Shown piece after piece: positions 3,571 to 6,326 of a stretch of DNA of 6,326 nucleotides (the first letter of the stretch is position 1; each line of letters starts with the position of its first letter). The DNA is from an uncultured Clostridia bacterium (GTDB taxonomy: Bacteria > Bacillota > Clostridia > HGM11514): positions 1 through 6,326 of the forward strand of contig CAKSSZ010000090.1 in assembly GCA_934489915.1 (NCBI GenBank), given 5' to 3'. The translations under genes were made by a program, and so were the position numbers. The notes below the pieces were generated by a model, which ran no database searches, was not told the DNA's origin, and was given only the letters and a program-made list of their open reading frames with translations.

Positions 3571-6012
3571 CTATCTTCCTTTGTAGGACTGATAAATACG
3601 AAAGGCAATGGCAATCGCCTGTTCCCGGGTTGCTCTGCCGTAATCCGGCTCCTCTCCCGCCAGCTCACGGGGAGCAAAACGGGTTTCATCGACGCCCAAT
3701 ACCCAGCCGCGCTTTGTCAAAAAAGCGACGGCCGGCTTGGCATAATCAGAAATCAAAGCATCATCCGCAAACTGCGGAGTGCCGATCGTATCCAAGGGGA
3801 ATTCTTTCTCCCGGGACAGCTCCCAACCCGGAACACTGTATTTTTGTACCGTCCTGCAAAGCATAGCGGCAAGCTGCTCCCGGGTAATCAACGCCTCCGG
3901 TTCAAAAGCGGTAGAGGTTGCCCCGGCGGTAATCCCCAAACGGTAAGCCCGCTCTACATCCTCCTGATGCACTGTCCCCTCCACATCCCGAAAGGGAGTC
4001 GTACCCCCGGTCGACTGTTCATCGGTCAATGCTTCATATAAAGCCACTGCCACCGCCGCAAATTCCCCACGGTTGATTTGCTGCGTCAGATCCATGCCAT
4101 AAAAACGCTCCGGCACCAGACCTTGTTGTGCCGCCTCCTCCAGCGTTTCTCTTGCCCAGGCAGAAGAACGCCCGCCAAAGGAGGTAATTTCATTACCGGT
4201 TTTCAACTCCAGCCCGCTGACTTCCTTTGGGGTTCGGATTCCATGACTACGCGTTCCCTGAATTGTTTCCGTTTCCCAGGAAAAGCTTCCCTCGCCTTCA
4301 GCGCTCAAAACGCCATCCTGAATGAGCAAGGAACAGGTACTTCCTTTCTCTGCCTCTCCCTTCATCCGCACCGCCTGATAGCCGCTGTCGGTTCCCCGCT
4401 GAACGACCAACTCTCCCTGTCCGCCCTCTGCCGCTTGCGCAGCCATGTAGAGCCGGGCAGGATCCACCGTTACCTGACGGCTGCTCTCAGAAGAACACCC
4501 CGCCAGCATCTGATTGCTCCACACCAGCATAGAGCCTTTTTGGAGGGTACAGCTGATTGCTTCACCGGCGGGCAGCTCCAGAATTCCTCCAAAACCGTCT
4601 CCTTCAGCAAAGGGCAAAAACCGACACGCTCCGTCTTGCTGCTCAATTTGTCCGTTCACTGCCTGAAACAAGGTTTGCCCACGGCTGTTCCGTACAGAAA
4701 AATCTCTGCTTTCAAAACTGATTTTCACCCAGTCACCCGGCAAATGAAGGGTTTTTGTATAAAAATCCTGATTCAACCGGCTGACATCGTAAAACCGGAT
4801 ATAAGTGTCCTGTAAAAACCGATATCGGTTGGTTGCCTCCCGCACTCCGTTCCGCCAATAGCTCCATTCCCCGGTTGCAGTATCCAGCATCAGGCGGGAG
4901 CTTTGCTGGCTATACCAAGGGTGAGGATGGGACAAAAGATTGCTGGTTGCCGGCTGATTGCAATCATACACAGGGATATAATAACACCCCGGCCGCACAT
5001 CCTGCTCCACTGGCTTGATGTCATTCCGTATCACCAAAGTATGCCCGCCTACCCCATAATTCAAGGTCACCAGCAAGGGCTTGGCAACGTCTTGGGATAA
5101 AAATTCTAACAGCTGACCATAGCTGGGGTCACCGGAAAACACCTCTGCCTTTTTCCATTCCTGAGAATTTTGAGACAGCTGCGCCCGCTCAACCGCAGCG
5201 ATTGCCTGATCATTCCCTGCCAAAGAAAAGATATCTCCCGAAGACAAAGAAACAATATCCTGATAACCAAACTGATATAACTCCCAACCGGGATGGGCAG
5301 GAAACAGCTCCTTCAAATTGACCTGACCGTAATATTGTGCCAGCGCAAGCAGGCTCATGCCAAAGCAATTTCCTTTCTGCCGAAACAAACGCTGCACACC
5401 GCTCACCACCAAAGAGGAAACGCTGATCCCAAAAGTATCCGCATATCGTTTGACAGGAATTTTATAATCCTCGCCGTATCCGAAGGCTGCGTCTGCATTA
5501 ATCACCGGCCAGCCGTTGCTTTCTTTTGTAAAGGGAGCATACTCCCACTCGCAAATAAAAGGCCCTCGGTTGCTCTCGTCGTCCCACTGTCCTCTTCGGA
5601 TACGGTACCCTTCCCCCTTTCTTTCCCCATTGGCAAAGATCACCACATCCTGACCGCCATGAGCGTTATCCGGTTCTCCGTCTCCCCAATTTTCATAGGT
5701 CACCGGCTCACCCGTCACCCACCGCCGCAGATTCCCCTGTTTGCGGTGCATACCGATCAAATAATCCTGCGCCGGGCAATCCACCATAAGCTCCTCCAAA
5801 AACTGCTGCTCCTCTGCGGAGGTGATCGTCACCAGATGGCCGCTCATGCTCTCGCAATACTGCCGGGCTGCGTCCCAATCCATGACCTGTTCATATACAG
5901 CATAAGTATGCCCGCCGAATACACCCTTCACAGATGCCTCCGCCTGAACTCCGGTGGGCAAAGCCACCCCAAAAATCAAAACCAAAGCCAACCAAAAACT
6001 TAACTTTTTCAT
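3571..6012 (-). CDS. Secreted SLH-anchored surface protein with C-type lectin-like and putative papain-like cysteine peptidase domains
   Basis: An exported 813-aa protein. Residues 1-24 are a signal peptide (MKK start, hydrophobic core, VQA cleavage site). Residues about 31-158 are a C-type lectin-like domain: HTYAVYEQVMDWDAARQYC, GHLVTITSAEEQQF, YLIGMH, NWGDGEPDN (108-116, an EPN-like calcium-site motif), QWDDE (142-146, WND-like) and FICEWE, with Cys53 and Cys154 as the likely conserved disulfide. Residues about 165-410 suggest a papain-like peptidase: Cys216 in GNCFGMSLLALAQYYG, His324 in GGHTLVIRN, and Asp350 or Asn352 in VYDCNQP. Residues about 410-605 are beta-rich and unrecognised. Three SLH repeats (about 613-660, 674-720 and 748-808; clearest in FRDVEG...YRLGITAG...FEP...ITREQLAAMLCR) would bind the cell-wall polymer. 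The ATG at 6012 is chosen over a TTG eight codons upstream because AGGGGA precedes it by 6 nt and the signal peptide then begins normally. The gene starts 10 bp after the MATE gene. The target is unknown; activity is inferred. Confidence 0.85.
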   Translation of the reverse strand: MKKLSFWLALVLIFGVALPTGVQAEASVKGVFGGHTYAVYEQVMDWDAARQYCESMSGHLVTITSAEEQQFLEELMVDCPAQDYLIGMHRKQGNLRRWVTGEPVTYENWGDGEPDNAHGGQDVVIFANGERKGEGYRIRRGQWDDESNRGPFICEWEYAPFTKESNGWPVINADAAFGYGEDYKIPVKRYADTFGISVSSLVVSGVQRLFRQKGNCFGMSLLALAQYYGQVNLKELFPAHPGWELYQFGYQDIVSLSSGDIFSLAGNDQAIAAVERAQLSQNSQEWKKAEVFSGDPSYGQLLEFLSQDVAKPLLVTLNYGVGGHTLVIRNDIKPVEQDVRPGCYYIPVYDCNQPATSNLLSHPHPWYSQQSSRLMLDTATGEWSYWRNGVREATNRYRFLQDTYIRFYDVSRLNQDFYTKTLHLPGDWVKISFESRDFSVRNSRGQTLFQAVNGQIEQQDGACRFLPFAEGDGFGGILELPAGEAISCTLQKGSMLVWSNQMLAGCSSESSRQVTVDPARLYMAAQAAEGGQGELVVQRGTDSGYQAVRMKGEAEKGSTCSLLIQDGVLSAEGEGSFSWETETIQGTRSHGIRTPKEVSGLELKTGNEITSFGGRSSAWARETLEEAAQQGLVPERFYGMDLTQQINRGEFAAVAVALYEALTDEQSTGGTTPFRDVEGTVHQEDVERAYRLGITAGATSTAFEPEALITREQLAAMLCRTVQKYSVPGWELSREKEFPLDTIGTPQFADDALISDYAKPAVAFLTKRGWVLGVDETRFAPRELAGEEPDYGRATREQAIAIAFRIYQSYKGR

Positions 6013-6018
6013 TTCTTT

Positions 6019-6024
6019 TCCCCT
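6019..6024 (-). promoter_or_regulatory. Ribosome binding site that decides the surface-protein start, overlapping the MATE stop codon
   Basis: AGGGGA on the minus strand lies 6 nt before the ATG at 6012 and shares bases with the TAG stop of the transporter gene. A TTG at 6036 lies inside the transporter frame and has no comparable site, so the shorter form is preferred. The overlap suggests translational coupling. Confidence 0.65.
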
Positions 6025-6326
6025 ATTCCGTTTCAAAAAATTTGTGAGGCTGCGTTTTATATTCCTCCAGACCCAAGACTCCCTCCCTTGTCACCGGCTT
6101 GATCCAACGCAAGGTACGGAAATATCTCAGGCACAGAATGGCCTTCGGCCAATCCTCACACAAATACATAATCCAATACACCGCCGGGAAAGGCAGCTTC
6201 CAAACATAAGCGCACAGAAAGGTTACCGGCAAAGAGACGCCCCATAGGGCAATCAAATCATACACAACCCCCTTTACCGTTTCGCCGCCGGAGCGGAAGA
6301 TCCCCACCACCTGCACATAGCCTACA
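6023..6326 (-). CDS. MATE-family multidrug/cation antiporter, C-terminal 100 codons, cut by window edge
   Basis: The reading frame is open to the right window edge and ends in TAG at 6023. The visible part starts with VGYVQVVGIFRSGGET, which matches the conserved GxxRaGGDT-like motif before the eleventh helix of MATE (MatE/NorM-type) transporters. Two hydrophobic segments follow (about VVYDLIALWGVSLPVTFLCA, and PAVYWIMYLCEDWPKAILC), as expected for the last two of twelve helices. A basic cytoplasmic segment with RYFRTLRWIKPVT, typical of the MATE C-terminus, comes next, then a polar tail of about 25 residues. MATE proteins export drugs or metabolites across the membrane in exchange for Na+ or H+. 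The substrate cannot be told from this part. It is immediately upstream of the lectin/peptidase/SLH gene (10 bp) and probably in the same transcript; its promoter is outside the window. Confidence 0.85.
   Translation of the reverse strand, partial: VGYVQVVGIFRSGGETVKGVVYDLIALWGVSLPVTFLCAYVWKLPFPAVYWIMYLCEDWPKAILCLRYFRTLRWIKPVTREGVLGLEEYKTQPHKFFETE

Noticed and set aside
4078..4815. Long rightward open frame inside the surface-protein gene
   Set aside because: It lies wholly opposite a coherent signal-peptide/lectin/SLH protein; its translation has no recognisable domain and looks like an antisense shadow. The frame at 5293-6003 is rejected for the same reason.
1..6326. CRISPR array, tRNA, rRNA, insertion sequence, phage or defence genes
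   Set aside because: No regularly spaced repeats, tRNA-like cloverleaf, transposase or defence-family motif was seen; every large coding region is explained by other families.

Overview
The window reads as a chromosomal segment of an anaerobic, probably endospore-forming Firmicute of the class Clostridia. This is inferred from strong AGGAG-type ribosome binding sites, extended -10 promoters, a PUA-less ProB, a YmfB/TepA-type ClpP-like protease (a family associated with spore formers) and an S-layer-homology (SLH) surface protein. There are five complete genes and two cut by the window edges. No tRNA, rRNA, CRISPR array, insertion sequence or phage gene is visible.

Left part (1-1341, leftward): the first 123 codons of uronate isomerase (uxaC) run off the left edge. 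They are preceded by a good extended -10 promoter, a perfect 7-bp inverted repeat over the -35 region and an A-rich upstream tract. Next is a LysR-type regulator.

Centre (1342-2785, rightward): the LysR gene is divergent from a two-gene operon. It encodes a YbaK/ProX-type aminoacyl-tRNA editing protein (probably acting on mischarged tRNA-Pro) and a short glutamate 5-kinase (ProB), joined by a 4-nt ATGA overlap. The 104-bp divergent region holds two promoters whose -10 elements physically overlap, plus a textbook T-N11-A LysR box (TTGT-N5-ACAA). This arrangement predicts that the LysR protein controls both itself and the operon.

Right part (2786-6326, leftward): a convergent junction carries a rho-independent terminator and a separate 12-bp perfect hairpin. 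Beyond it lies a YmfB/TepA-like ClpP-fold serine protease, preceded by a sequence matching the sigma-G promoter consensus. Next is an 813-aa secreted protein combining a C-type lectin-like domain, a putative papain-like cysteine peptidase domain and three SLH repeats. Its start codon lies 10 bp after the stop of a MATE-family transporter gene that runs off the right edge, so the two are probably cotranscribed.

The most notable points are the editing-protein/proB operon with its compact regulatory switch, the lectin-peptidase-SLH protein, and the apparently forespore-controlled YmfB homologue that lacks the overlapping ylzJ partner known from Bacillus subtilis.
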